Of a DNA stretch of 64,000 bases, positions 55,987 to 64,000 are shown in pieces; the first letter of the stretch is position 1, and every line of letters begins with the position of its first letter. The stretch covers positions 3,178,001 to 3,242,000 of the forward strand of contig NC_008347.1 of NCBI RefSeq assembly GCF_000014745.1. Reading direction: 5' to 3'. The notes under the pieces were generated by a model. That model searched no databases. It was not told the origin of the DNA and saw nothing but the letters and a program-made list of their open reading frames with translations. The position numbers and the translations under genes were made by a program. The stretch is from Maricaulis maris MCS10. Lineage in GTDB: Bacteria > Pseudomonadota > Alphaproteobacteria > Caulobacterales > Maricaulaceae.

Positions 55987-56166
55987 TGGTCTGGTCATTT
56001 TTGCCCAGCCAGGCTTACCCGCCGGTCTGGTCCCGAAATTGCTTGGTTAATGGCAAGTCCGGTTGCCCGGGCAAACCTCCGTGGTGGGGGAGGCGAAGTG
56101 GACATCCGAACTCAACAGGTCCGGGTGTCCCTCGCCGACCACCGCGCCTCCGGCATTGGGTCTTCC

Positions 56167-56679
56167 ATGGATTGGCAAGTCAGCCAGAGCGGCCACATCA
56201 CCTTGTCCTCCAAGCCGGATGCCGGCACCGTACGCGCAGCGCTGGGCCGTTCGGGAGTCACGAAGGCGTCAGACAAGCGTGAAGGCGATGGTGCGACACC
56301 GCTGGGCCGCTATCCCTTGCGGCGGGTTCTTTACCGGGCCGACCGGGTCGCCGCGCCGAAAACGGCTTTACCGGTCCGACCGCTCCGTCCTGATGACGGC
56401 TGGTGCGACGCGCCCGACGACGCAGCCTACAACCGACCTGTCCGGCGCCCCTATCCGGCCTCCCATGAGGCCTTGTGGCGCGAAGACGGGCTGTACGACA
56501 TCATCCTGGTACTGGGTCACAATGATGACCCGCCAATCAGGGGGGCAGGATCGGCCATTTTCCTGCACTGCAAGCGTGGCGATTATGAGCCGACAGAAGG
56601 GTGCGTCGCCCTTGATCCCGTCCATGTCCGCGCCTTGCTGGCAGAGGCCCGGCCAGGCGACTGGCTGACCATCCGCTAG
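56167..56679 (+). CDS. L,D-transpeptidase family (YkuD) protein without signal peptide
   Basis: A YkuD-domain protein of about 170 residues. The catalytic His134 lies in AIFLHCKRGDY and Cys146 in PTEGCVAL; the family segments SDKREGDGATPLGRYPLRRVLYRADR and RPLRPDDGWCDAP are intact. No signal peptide is seen, as in other members of this short subgroup. The start is uncertain: ATG 56167 fits the domain start, while ATG 56050 or GTG 56098 would add an N terminus. It is divergent from cenR and convergent with yggS, with no bases between the stops. Confidence 0.85.
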   Translation: MDWQVSQSGHITLSSKPDAGTVRAALGRSGVTKASDKREGDGATPLGRYPLRRVLYRADRVAAPKTALPVRPLRPDDGWCDAPDDAAYNRPVRRPYPASHEALWREDGLYDIILVLGHNDDPPIRGAGSAIFLHCKRGDYEPTEGCVALDPVHVRALLAEARPGDWLTIR

Positions 56680-57357
56680 CTAGACCTCGCGGTCTCCGAA
56701 CAGGCCGGTCCCGATCCGAACAGATGTGGCGCCGAGGGCGACAGCAACCGGATAGTCGGCACTCATCCCCATCGATAGATGTCCGATGCCGTTATCTGCC
56801 GCCAACCTCGCCAATAGAGCAAAGTGCAGGCCCGGTGGCTGTTCGACCGGCGGGATACACATCAGTCCACTGATTTCAAAGCCGAATTCATCTCGCATGC
56901 GAGTGAGGAATGCGGGCAGCTCGGACACCAATACGCCCGCCTTCTGGGTCTCCGCGCCCGTATTCACCTGGACATATAAACGCGGCCTGCGGCCCTGGCG
57001 GTCCATTTCCCTGCGCAGGGCATCGGCCAACTTGGGCCGATCGAGGGTTTCGATCACGTCGAACAGCGCCACGGCATCGGCGGCCTTGTTGGACTGCAGG
57101 GGGCCGATCAAGCGCAATTCGAGGTCCGACCAGACCTTTCGCCGCTCACCCCAGTGTGCCATCGCTTCCTGGACACGGTTTTCACCGAAAACACGTTGGC
57201 CAGCTGCCAGGGCTGCATCTAGCCGCTCTTCAGACTGGCGTTTGGAGACTGCGACCAGTTTGATGCTGTCAGACGGTCGGCCCGCCTCGGCCGCCAGTTT
57301 GCCAATATCGGTCAGGAGCATGTCGCGTCGGGTCGCGATGTCGGGAGCATCAGTCAT
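56680..57357 (-). CDS. yggS: YggS family pyridoxal phosphate homeostasis protein
   Basis: A 225-residue PLP-binding TIM barrel of the YggS/PLPBP family. The PLP Lys lies in IKLVAVSKRQ, followed by FGENRVQEA, RLIGPLQSNKA, VQVNTG and HLSMGMSADYPVAVALGATSVRIGTGLFG. The ATG shares two bases with the divergent ThiE-like start (CATG), so promoters must lie within coding sequence or one start is further in. Confidence 0.94.
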   Translation of the reverse strand: MTDAPDIATRRDMLLTDIGKLAAEAGRPSDSIKLVAVSKRQSEERLDAALAAGQRVFGENRVQEAMAHWGERRKVWSDLELRLIGPLQSNKAADAVALFDVIETLDRPKLADALRREMDRQGRRPRLYVQVNTGAETQKAGVLVSELPAFLTRMRDEFGFEISGLMCIPPVEQPPGLHFALLARLAADNGIGHLSMGMSADYPVAVALGATSVRIGTGLFGDREV

Positions 57358-57991
57358 GAAACCGCCCTACGATGCAGTGACTGGCTTGGCAAGCGCTGCC
57401 GCGAGGGTGGGCGGCAGTCGAGCCTGCGCCCTGCCGCCCCTCCTTGCCCTGACGGATCCGCAGCGGCAGCCCGACCCGGTCAAACTGGTGGAGATGCTGC
57501 CACCGGGGTCTGCCATCATCTATCGGCATTTCGGCCATCCTGACCGCCTGGCCATCGCCCGGGCGACAGTGGCCGTCGCCAGTGAACTCGGAATCCCGGT
57601 TCTGGTGTCATCCGACCTCGACCTTGCCTATGGCAGCGCCGCCACCGGAGTGCATTGGCCGGAACGAATGCTGCCGGCCGCGGCGCGGGCCCGCGCGCGC
57701 GGGTGTCGCCTGTTGTTTTCTGGGTCAGCGCACGCGCCCATGACGCTGCTCCGGGCGAAACAGGCCGGGCTTGACGCTGTCCTGGTGTCGACCGCTTTTG
57801 CCAGTGCCAGCCCGTCAGCCGGAACAGCCATGGGCCCCCAGGCCCTTGCGGCTTGGGCACGACGGACACCGGTCCCGGTCTACGCGCTTGGTGGCATCAA
57901 TCAAAAGACGGTCAACCGTCTGACAGGTTTGGGAATTTCAGGAGTAGCCGCGGTCGGTGCGATCAGAAACGCAGAGCCGACTCGAACTTGA
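57356..57991 (+). CDS. ThiE/TenI-like phosphate-binding barrel protein
   Basis: A 211-residue protein related to thiamine phosphate synthase/TenI. PLLALTDPQRQPDPVKLVEMLPPGSAIIYRHF and the closing VYALGGINQKTVNRLTGLGISGVAAVGAI phosphate site fit the family. The usual GVHLGQxD reads GVHWPERM, lacking Gln and Asp, so true ThiE activity is doubtful. ATG 57356 overlaps the yggS start; GTG 57377 is an alternative. It overlaps the convergent ntrZ-like gene by 29 bp. Confidence 0.8.
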   Translation: MKPPYDAVTGLASAAARVGGSRACALPPLLALTDPQRQPDPVKLVEMLPPGSAIIYRHFGHPDRLAIARATVAVASELGIPVLVSSDLDLAYGSAATGVHWPERMLPAAARARARGCRLLFSGSAHAPMTLLRAKQAGLDAVLVSTAFASASPSAGTAMGPQALAAWARRTPVPVYALGGINQKTVNRLTGLGISGVAAVGAIRNAEPTRT

Positions 57992-58394
57992 TTTCCGGCT
58001 GACGTTCTTCGTCATCACTATTGCGCACGAAAAAGCTGTCATCCGGCGACGCAAAACGCACCTGTCCGCCCAGACGGATCCGGTCGCCAAAGGTCACGAA
58101 GGCCCCGGCGCTGAGGTCATCATTGAGACGGGAATCGCTGCGGTCCTGATAACCCAGCGTCACGCCCCAGTGTTCGCCAAGTTCCAGATCGAAAGTGGTC
58201 GCTTCGTCGAGTTCCGGCGTCGGAGCCTCGGCCATTGACAGCGTAAAGGCCTCATACCAAGGCGCCACGGCCTCGCTGTCAGCCGTCACATCCTGGGCCA
58301 TTGCGGTAGGCGCACAGAGGAGCACGGCCGCGGCAGCACCGGCCACGGTCGACTTTTTACCAATGATTTCAAACGGTTTTTTCCGCTCGATCAT
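57963..58394 (-). CDS. NtrZ-like periplasmic regulatory protein
   Basis: A 143-residue protein with a signal peptide (STVAGAAAAVLLCAPTAMAQ). The C-terminal half, HWGVTLGYQDRSDSRLNDDLSAGAFVTFGDRIRLGGQVRFASPDD and the ending EIKFESALRF, resembles Caulobacter NtrZ, a periplasmic modulator of the NtrY kinase, and also small beta-barrel ends. ntrY is not in the window. The assignment is from memory of the family pattern and is moderately sure. Confidence 0.65.
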   Translation of the reverse strand: MIERKKPFEIIGKKSTVAGAAAAVLLCAPTAMAQDVTADSEAVAPWYEAFTLSMAEAPTPELDEATTFDLELGEHWGVTLGYQDRSDSRLNDDLSAGAFVTFGDRIRLGGQVRFASPDDSFFVRNSDDEERQPEIKFESALRF

Positions 58395-58498
58395 CGTACT
58401 TCTCCCTCACGCCCATCTGTTGTAGCGCAGCGTGGCACACCGACCCAACCAGATTCTGCTCAAATGATGAAAGAAGTGCGAGTCCTGTGGCGGAATTG

Positions 58499-59767
58499 TC
58501 AAAATCGCCAACCGAGCTCGACAAAGCCAGTCAAGGTCCGGGTTGCCTGTTGCACACGACCTGCCGGTTCAATGACCGGTTCATGCGTCACAGCAGACTG
58601 AATACCGAAAGCAACCAGCCCGCTGTCACCCACAAGACGTGAGGTTGCCGCTTGCCAGGTCCGGCCATCCGCATGAATGAAATCATCGCTGAAAGCCGCA
58701 AACTCCATCGCGGTCAGCCAGGCCCCCTGTTCCAGGCCGACCGACGCAGACCAGGCTTCAAGGTCACCATCGCTGTCGACGCCATTATTGCTGCGCCGCC
58801 AGCGGCCGCCGGCACGCCAGTCATTCCAGCGCCAGGAAAGCCCGACATCCTGACCGGACACCGGCACGAAACCGACCGCACCCTCGACACGCCCTGCCTG
58901 ACTTGCGGATGTGCTCATGGACCACTCATGCTCGCCCCGGCGGACGGAATAGGTGATCGAAATTTCCGTCACATCCCTATTGATCGCGCCCGATTGGCCC
59001 GCCGGGCCGGTCAAGCGGGGACAATAGTCTATGCCGCACTGGCTGACCTCCGGCGTGAACGACAGGGCCGCGCGAACCGTTCCTACCGATGAGGCCTGGC
59101 CCAGCGCTATGGAACGAAACACCAGTTTCGGGTCATGGCCTGAATGCGGGGTTTCAGTGCGGGCCATTGCCGGGCCCGCGGCCTGGAGGTGACCACCATC
59201 GGGCCGCACGAGCCGGGCTGCCGACGGCCCGCCGACCGGATCCAGTCGGGCCGCCCCAGCTCCATAACCCAACCGCAGCTCGCCCCAGCCGGTATCTGTA
59301 TAGACATAGCCATCGGAGATCATCGCCCGGCTCCGGTCTTCGGATCCGGCGCCGGCGCTATACAGACCACTGTCTGGCGCGATCGGGGCGGCCGTGGTGC
59401 CCGCCAATCCGATTGTGGCGCAATCGCCAATCCGTGGTGGGCAAGTGCCGACGCGCCCACCACTCTGGTCGCCATACAAATCACGTTCGGCGTGGCCGGT
59501 CAGGACCACCCCCCAACGCCGCCCGGTCTCAGTGAATGTTTCGAAATCAACGCCCAGCTCGATATCGGCGAGCAGATCCAGGCCACCATCAGGGGTATCG
59601 CCGGCCAACAGGACCAAGCCAATGTCACCACGCCAGCTGACGGCGCTGACATCGTCGGCGGCATAGGGATCATAATCTGGAAAATCAGTGGTTTGTGCCG
59701 ATGCCGGCGGGCCCGCAAGTGTTCCGGACAGAGCCGCGAAAAGTATCGCGCTTGTAGTCCGTTTCAT
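58499..59767 (-). CDS. Outer membrane beta-barrel (porin-like) protein
   Basis: A 422-residue protein with a signal peptide (SAILFAALSGTLAGPPASA). It has an acidic, Asp-rich N-terminal part and many alternating strands (SWRGDIGLVLLAG, GWGELRLGYGAGAARLD, EWSMSTSASQAGRVEGAVGF), and ends TLTGFVELGWRF with the terminal Phe of outer membrane barrels. The fold resembles gram-negative porins. Two Cys pairs (TCPPRIGDC, CGIDYC) may form disulfides. In-frame codons upstream of 59767 are not needed. No substrate is evident. Confidence 0.82.
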   Translation of the reverse strand: MKRTTSAILFAALSGTLAGPPASAQTTDFPDYDPYAADDVSAVSWRGDIGLVLLAGDTPDGGLDLLADIELGVDFETFTETGRRWGVVLTGHAERDLYGDQSGGRVGTCPPRIGDCATIGLAGTTAAPIAPDSGLYSAGAGSEDRSRAMISDGYVYTDTGWGELRLGYGAGAARLDPVGGPSAARLVRPDGGHLQAAGPAMARTETPHSGHDPKLVFRSIALGQASSVGTVRAALSFTPEVSQCGIDYCPRLTGPAGQSGAINRDVTEISITYSVRRGEHEWSMSTSASQAGRVEGAVGFVPVSGQDVGLSWRWNDWRAGGRWRRSNNGVDSDGDLEAWSASVGLEQGAWLTAMEFAAFSDDFIHADGRTWQAATSRLVGDSGLVAFGIQSAVTHEPVIEPAGRVQQATRTLTGFVELGWRF

Positions 59768-60032
59768 CGCTCGCGGTCCCGCCGATCGGCCCCGTCCCCC
59801 CGGACGTCGCGCCTTACAGGAGGCGAGCACGGCCCTCCGGTCAAGCGCCCGGAATGGGTTCAGTGCGTGTTCGCGCAAACATGTTGCAGGTTTGTCACTC
59901 CCGGTTGGGTGCCTTTCATCGCTGGCGCGCGCGAATTCGCGTGTTATACAAACCACTCTAAATCTGAGGCGCATTCGCGTCCTGCAGTTTCTCGTGCGTT
60001 TTCGCCGTCTTGTTTCGAAGGAGTCACGGCAC

Positions 60033-60527
60033 ATGTCGGACCGTCGGATTCTTGGATTGATCCTTTCTGCCGCCATTCTTGCACTTCCGGCTTGCGCCTC
60101 GCGCAATGCCGAAACGGCGGAATCATCATCGGAGTCGTCCGGATTCCGCCTGCCATCCCTTCCCAACCCGCTCGCCAGCAACCGCGTGGTTGAGCCGGAA
60201 GGCATCGGGGTGAACGGGTTCCTGTGGCGCGCCAGCCTCGATACGATCAGCTTCATGCCCCTGGCCGAGCTCGATCCGTTCGGCGGCGTCATCGTGACGG
60301 ATTGGTATGCCAACCCACAAATGGCCACCGAACGCTTCAAGCTGACGGTCTACATTCTTGACACACGACTGCGAGCTGATGCGCTGGCAGTCAGTGTCTT
60401 CCGTCAGGTGCGCAGCGAAAGCGGCGAGTGGATCGATGCCGAAACCGGCGCCCAGACGGCGTACGACATCGAGAACGCGATCCTGACACGTGCTCGCCAG
60501 CTACGTATCTCGCAACTGGAAAACTAG
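60033..60527 (+). CDS. DUF3576 lipoprotein
   Basis: A 164-residue predicted lipoprotein ([13 protein letters not shown], lipobox LPAC). The DUF3576 domain is visible in [36 protein letters not shown] and [28 protein letters not shown] at 60017-60023 precedes the ATG by 9 bp. It sits just before leuS, as in many alphaproteobacteria. Function is unknown; with leuS-lptE-holA it forms a conserved block. Confidence 0.92.
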   Translation: MSDRRILGLILSAAILALPACASRNAETAESSSESSGFRLPSLPNPLASNRVVEPEGIGVNGFLWRASLDTISFMPLAELDPFGGVIVTDWYANPQMATERFKLTVYILDTRLRADALAVSVFRQVRSESGEWIDAETGAQTAYDIENAILTRARQLRISQLEN

Positions 60528-60582
60528 ACCGGCTGCACAGGCTGATCGCATACCGGGGGCGCGGCGCGGCCGCGGGCCAGAC

Positions 60583-63180
60583 ATGACACGATATAATCCG
60601 CGCGAAGCCGAACCCAAGTGGCAATCGGCCTGGGATGCCTGTGACGCGTTCAAGGCCATTGGCCCCAGCGCTTCCAACAACAAGCCCAAATACTATGTGC
60701 TCGAGATGTTTCCCTACCCGTCCGGGCGGATCCATGTCGGGCATTCGCGCAATTACACGATGGGCGACGTGGTCGCACGCTACAAGCGCGCGCGCGGATT
60801 TGACGTGCTTCACCCGATGGGTTGGGACGCTTTCGGCCTGCCGGCCGAAAACGCCGCCCGGGACCGCGGCGTGCACCCCGGAGCCTGGACCCACGACAAT
60901 ATCGACGCCATGCGCGGCCAGCTGCAACGTCTCGGCCTGGCACTCGACTGGAGCCGCGAGATCGCGACCTGTGATCCGTCCTACTACCGGCATCAGCAGG
61001 CCATCTTCCTGAGATTGATGGAACGGGGTCTGCTTCACCGCAAGACGGCGAAGGTCAATTGGGACCCCGTCGACCAGACCGTTCTTGCCAATGAGCAGGT
61101 CATTGATGGTCGTGGTTGGCGCTCCGGTGCCCTGGTTGTCCAGCGCGAGCTGGACCAATGGTTCTTCAAGATCACCGAATATGCCGACGAGCTCACAGAC
61201 GCTCTCGAGGAACTGGATCGCTGGCCGGACAAGGTCCGCACCATGCAGTCCAACTGGATTGGCCGGTCCCGTGGCGCCGAGGTGAGCTTTCCGCTCACCG
61301 ATTCAGGCCTGGCCGAGCAGTTCGGCGCCACCATCGACGTCTTCACGACCCGTCCCGACACCCTGTTCGGCGCCAGTTTTCTGGCGCTCGCGCCCGATCA
61401 TCCCATCGTCAAGGCACTCGCCGCAGATGATCCTGAGATCGATCGCTTCATGCATGAATGCGCGCGCATGGGCACGACGGCTGAAGAGATTGAGAAGGCC
61501 CCCAAGCGCGGCGTTGATCTGGGCATCACTGTTCGCCATCCCTTTGACGAAAATTGGGAATTGCCGGTCTGGTCTGCGAATTTCGTGCTGTCCGGCTACG
61601 GCACGGGCGCTATTTTCGGCTCCCCCGCCGGGGACCAGCGTGACCTCGACTTTGCCCGCAAATACGACCTCGCCGTCCAGCCGGTTGTTTTGCCGCCCGA
61701 GGCGAGCGCGGACACGCATGTGATCGAGGACGAGGCCTATACCGGACCCGGCACGAGCTACAATTCCCGTTTTCTGGACGGTCTTTCAACGGCCGACGCG
61801 CTGGAACGCGCGATCACCGAGCTGGAAGCCCGCAAGCTTGGCAAGGGCGCGACCAGCTATCGCCTTCGGGACTGGTTGGTGTCGCGGCAACGCTATTGGG
61901 GTTGCCCGATCCCGGTCATTCATTGTGCCGATTGCGGCGTCGTTCCGGTACCGGAGGACCAGCTGCCGGTCGTCCTGCCCGAAGACGTGACCTTTGACCA
62001 TCCGAGCAATCCGCTGGAGCGCCATCCGACCTGGAAAAATGCCGACTGTCCAAAATGCGGCAAAGCGGGTCGCCGCGAGACCGATACGCTGGATACCTTT
62101 GTCTGCTCGTCCTGGTATTTCCTGCGCTTTACCTCGCCCTGGTCCGAGGACACGCCCTTCCTGGCCAGTGATGCCGAGCATTGGATGCCTGTTGACCAAT
62201 ATGTCGGTGGGATCGAACACGCCATCCTGCACCTGCTCTATGCGCGCTTCTTTACCCGCGCCCTGAATGATGCGGGCCTGATGAACATGAAATCCGGTGA
62301 GCCCTTTGCCGGCTTGTTCACACAGGGCATGGTCACGCACGAAACCTACAAGTCCGCCGATGGCAAATGGCTGTCGCCTGAGGAAGTCGATCTTCGCAAG
62401 GATGGCGCCGTGGAGATGTCCACCGGCAAGCCGGTCTCTGTCGGCGCGATCGAAAAAATGTCCAAGTCAAAAAAGAACGTGGTTGACCTGGACGCCTTTA
62501 TCGAAAGCTATGGCGCTGATGCCGTCCGCTGGTTTGTCCTCTCGGACTCGCCGCCTGAACGGGATGTCGAGTACACGGATAGCGGTGTTGAAGGCGTCTG
62601 GCGCTTTGTTCAGCGCTTGTGGTCGACGGTGACCTCCCTGCCTGAGGGGGCGCCCGGCCCGCTGACTGTAGCCGCGGATGCTTCAGGTCCGGCCCTCGAG
62701 ATCCGGCGGGCCGCCCACAAGGCGCTGCACGCGGTCACTGACGCGATCGAGGGCTTCCGCTTCAATTCCGCTGTCGCCCAGGTCCATGACCTGGTCAATG
62801 TCCTTCGCAAGTATGTGCCGTCAGATGACGCCGGTATTGCGGCCAAAACCGAGGCTCTGGGAATTCTGGCTCGCATCATTGCGCCCTTTGTTCCTCATCT
62901 GGCCGAAGAATGCTGGGAACATCTGGGCGGCGAAGGCCTGGTGATCGATGCGGCATGGCCGGAGGCGGACCCCGCCTTGCTTGTCGAGGACAGCGTGACC
63001 CTGCCGGTGCAGGTCAATGGCAAGCGCCGGACGGAAGTCACGGCGCCGAAGGGTGCGGCTCAGGATGTTGTCCAGGAGATGGTGATGGCCGATCAAACCG
63101 TCCAGCGCGCGCTGGAAGGGCTTACCGTCCGCAAGGTTATCGTGGTACCTGATCGTATCGTGAATATCGTCGCAGGATAA
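60583..63180 (+). CDS. leuS: Leucyl-tRNA synthetase
   Basis: An 865-residue class I synthetase. The HIGH motif reads HVGH in [16 protein letters not shown], the editing domain (about residues 225-420) has [20 protein letters not shown], and the KMSKS loop is KMSKSKKN near residue 626. The ATG at 60583 gives the family N terminus ([13 protein letters not shown]). It is followed by lptE after 4 bp. Confidence 0.98.
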   Translation: MTRYNPREAEPKWQSAWDACDAFKAIGPSASNNKPKYYVLEMFPYPSGRIHVGHSRNYTMGDVVARYKRARGFDVLHPMGWDAFGLPAENAARDRGVHPGAWTHDNIDAMRGQLQRLGLALDWSREIATCDPSYYRHQQAIFLRLMERGLLHRKTAKVNWDPVDQTVLANEQVIDGRGWRSGALVVQRELDQWFFKITEYADELTDALEELDRWPDKVRTMQSNWIGRSRGAEVSFPLTDSGLAEQFGATIDVFTTRPDTLFGASFLALAPDHPIVKALAADDPEIDRFMHECARMGTTAEEIEKAPKRGVDLGITVRHPFDENWELPVWSANFVLSGYGTGAIFGSPAGDQRDLDFARKYDLAVQPVVLPPEASADTHVIEDEAYTGPGTSYNSRFLDGLSTADALERAITELEARKLGKGATSYRLRDWLVSRQRYWGCPIPVIHCADCGVVPVPEDQLPVVLPEDVTFDHPSNPLERHPTWKNADCPKCGKAGRRETDTLDTFVCSSWYFLRFTSPWSEDTPFLASDAEHWMPVDQYVGGIEHAILHLLYARFFTRALNDAGLMNMKSGEPFAGLFTQGMVTHETYKSADGKWLSPEEVDLRKDGAVEMSTGKPVSVGAIEKMSKSKKNVVDLDAFIESYGADAVRWFVLSDSPPERDVEYTDSGVEGVWRFVQRLWSTVTSLPEGAPGPLTVAADASGPALEIRRAAHKALHAVTDAIEGFRFNSAVAQVHDLVNVLRKYVPSDDAGIAAKTEALGILARIIAPFVPHLAEECWEHLGGEGLVIDAAWPEADPALLVEDSVTLPVQVNGKRRTEVTAPKGAAQDVVQEMVMADQTVQRALEGLTVRKVIVVPDRIVNIVAG

Positions 63181-63184
63181 GATC

Positions 63185-63688
63185 ATGCGTTCCAGCCGCC
63201 GTGCACTTCTTGTCGGTCTCGTCGTTTCGGCGGGGTTGGGTCTGTCCGCCTGCGGCTTTTCGCCGATGTATGGCGGGGCGGGTGTCAATAGCGCCCTCTC
63301 CGACATCCAGGTCGAGACGGGCCGGGAACAGGTTGATTTCCACCTGCAGGAAGCCTTGCTGGATCGTATGGGCGCGCGCCACGCAGTCGGCCCATACACC
63401 TTGCGGACTGAAAGCGAGACAACCCGTGCAGCGCTGGGTGTCGGTACCGACGCAGCTGTGTCGCGCTACGCCATCGGCCTGACCGTGGACTACGGCTTGT
63501 TCCGCGATGGCGATGTTGAACCGGTTGTCTCCGGGTCTGTCGAGACCGAAGCGTCCTACAATGTCCCACAATCGGTTTATGCCTCGGTCGCAGCCGAACG
63601 CGATGCAACCGAACGCGCCGCCCAGCTTGCGGCCGAGCGTATTGCCAACCAGCTCGTGCGAGCGCTCCGGGACGCCGACACCCAGTGA
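63185..63688 (+). CDS. lptE: LPS-assembly lipoprotein LptE
   Basis: LptE plugs the LptD barrel and helps insert LPS into the outer membrane. The 167-residue protein has a lipobox (VVSAGLGLSAC, then GFSPMYGG, the signature start of alphaproteobacterial LptE) and the C-terminal helix ERAAQLAAERIANQLVRAL. It lies between leuS and holA, the usual neighbourhood. The stop overlaps the holA GTG start. Confidence 0.93.
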   Translation: MRSSRRALLVGLVVSAGLGLSACGFSPMYGGAGVNSALSDIQVETGREQVDFHLQEALLDRMGARHAVGPYTLRTESETTRAALGVGTDAAVSRYAIGLTVDYGLFRDGDVEPVVSGSVETEASYNVPQSVYASVAAERDATERAAQLAAERIANQLVRALRDADTQ

Positions 63689-64000
63689 AGGCGTCCGCGC
63701 GCGAGGCTGATGCCCGGGTCAAGAATCCGGACCCGTCGATCCGCGCCTATCTGATTTATGGTCCCGACCGCGGATTGACCCATGAGCGCGCCCAGACGCT
63801 TGTCCGGGCAATCCTGGAAGACCCTGATGACCCGTTCGCCCTGACACAATTGACCGAGGAAGATCTGAAGTCGGACCCGGCTGGCCTGGCCGATGCCATG
63901 GCTGCCCTGTCGCTGACGGGTGGAAAGCGGCTGGTCCGGGTCCGTCTGACCGGCGAGACAGGAAGCGGGCCGATTATCGAGATCATCAAGGGTCTGGAAA
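63685..64000 (+). CDS. holA: DNA polymerase III delta subunit HolA (5' part, cut by window end)
   Basis: HolA is the clamp-loader subunit that opens the beta clamp. The first 105 codons are present. A GTG start overlaps the lptE stop (GTGA). Family segments visible are AYLIYGPDRGLTHERAQTLVRAI and GGKRLVRVRLTG, the latter preceding the AAA+ core. The rest lies beyond 64000. Start and order match other alphaproteobacteria. Confidence 0.9.
   Translation, partial: MKASAREADARVKNPDPSIRAYLIYGPDRGLTHERAQTLVRAILEDPDDPFALTQLTEEDLKSDPAGLADAMAALSLTGGKRLVRVRLTGETGSGPIIEIIKGLE

Noticed and set aside
59768-60340. Upstream in-frame extension of the porin-like gene
   Set aside because: The extension would overlap the DUF3576 gene on the other strand and would bury a clear signal peptide starting at 59767.

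Overview
This 64 kb window is a GC-rich stretch of chromosome from an alphaproteobacterium. It most resembles the Caulobacterales/Hyphomonadales group (for example a marine Maricaulis/Hyphomonadaceae-type organism). That placement is an inference from gene content: a CenR-type response regulator, an NtrZ-like periplasmic protein, the very large NAD-dependent glutamate dehydrogenase, MmcB with a GTTC-N7-GTTC LexA operator, CtrA-type TTAA-N7-TTAAC boxes, and the DUF3576-leuS-lptE-holA and ftsK-lolA gene orders. I see no rRNA, insertion sequence, prophage or CRISPR array. One tRNA gene, tRNA-Gly(GCC), is present.

Layout. 0.1-4.6 kb: ffh, an unknown gene, rpsP, rimM, trmD and rplS, a translation and secretion cluster ended by a strong terminator. 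4.7-10.2 kb: a TPR-sulfotransferase, a membrane-anchored DUF3857/transglutaminase protein, a zincin, the SOS-regulated nuclease-fold gene mmcB and a DJ-1 family isonitrile hydratase-like gene. 10.3-15.0 kb (minus strand): a tightly overlapping five-gene operon encoding a GldA/GldF/GldG-type ABC system, a DUF4340 protein and a glyoxalase-fold protein. 15.3-20.9 kb: DUF2794, a Bax-inhibitor-1 protein, thpR, two phosphatases, a sensor kinase and argG. 21-27.3 kb: a long glutaminase, an SdpR/SdpI-like pair, pyrF, an SDHAF4-like protein, htpX and rsmB. 27.4-33.4 kb: rpe, a heparinase II/III protein, a nucleotide-sugar dehydratase and purH in one run. 33.5-39.3 kb: a lipoprotein hydrolase and the 1642-residue glutamate dehydrogenase.

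39.7-42.9 kb is the least explained region. Three overlapping minus-strand genes encode a GNAT-like protein, a GNAT acyltransferase and an isochorismatase-fold protein without its nucleophilic Cys. They are divergent from a LysR regulator plus an XRE regulator, and a perfect palindromic CtrA-type box lies in the 71 bp between them. I regard this as the best candidate for an undescribed system in the window.

43-55 kb: tRNA-Gly with a recognisable promoter, a prolyl-tRNA editing protein, cnoX, a Trm112-like protein, DUF971, an oxidoreductase, a DsrE-like protein, a UbiH-family hydroxylase, ftsK, a beta-propeller protein, lolA, a candidate structured RNA made of four back-to-back hairpins, an acidic unknown protein and xth. 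55-64 kb: a secreted DUF922 protease-like gene behind cenR (whose leader holds a perfect 15 bp inverted repeat), an L,D-transpeptidase, yggS, a degenerate ThiE/TenI-like gene, ntrZ-like, a beta-barrel protein, a DUF3576 lipoprotein, leuS, lptE and the start of holA, which is cut by the window edge.

All calls come from reading the sequence and recalling family features. No database search was run.
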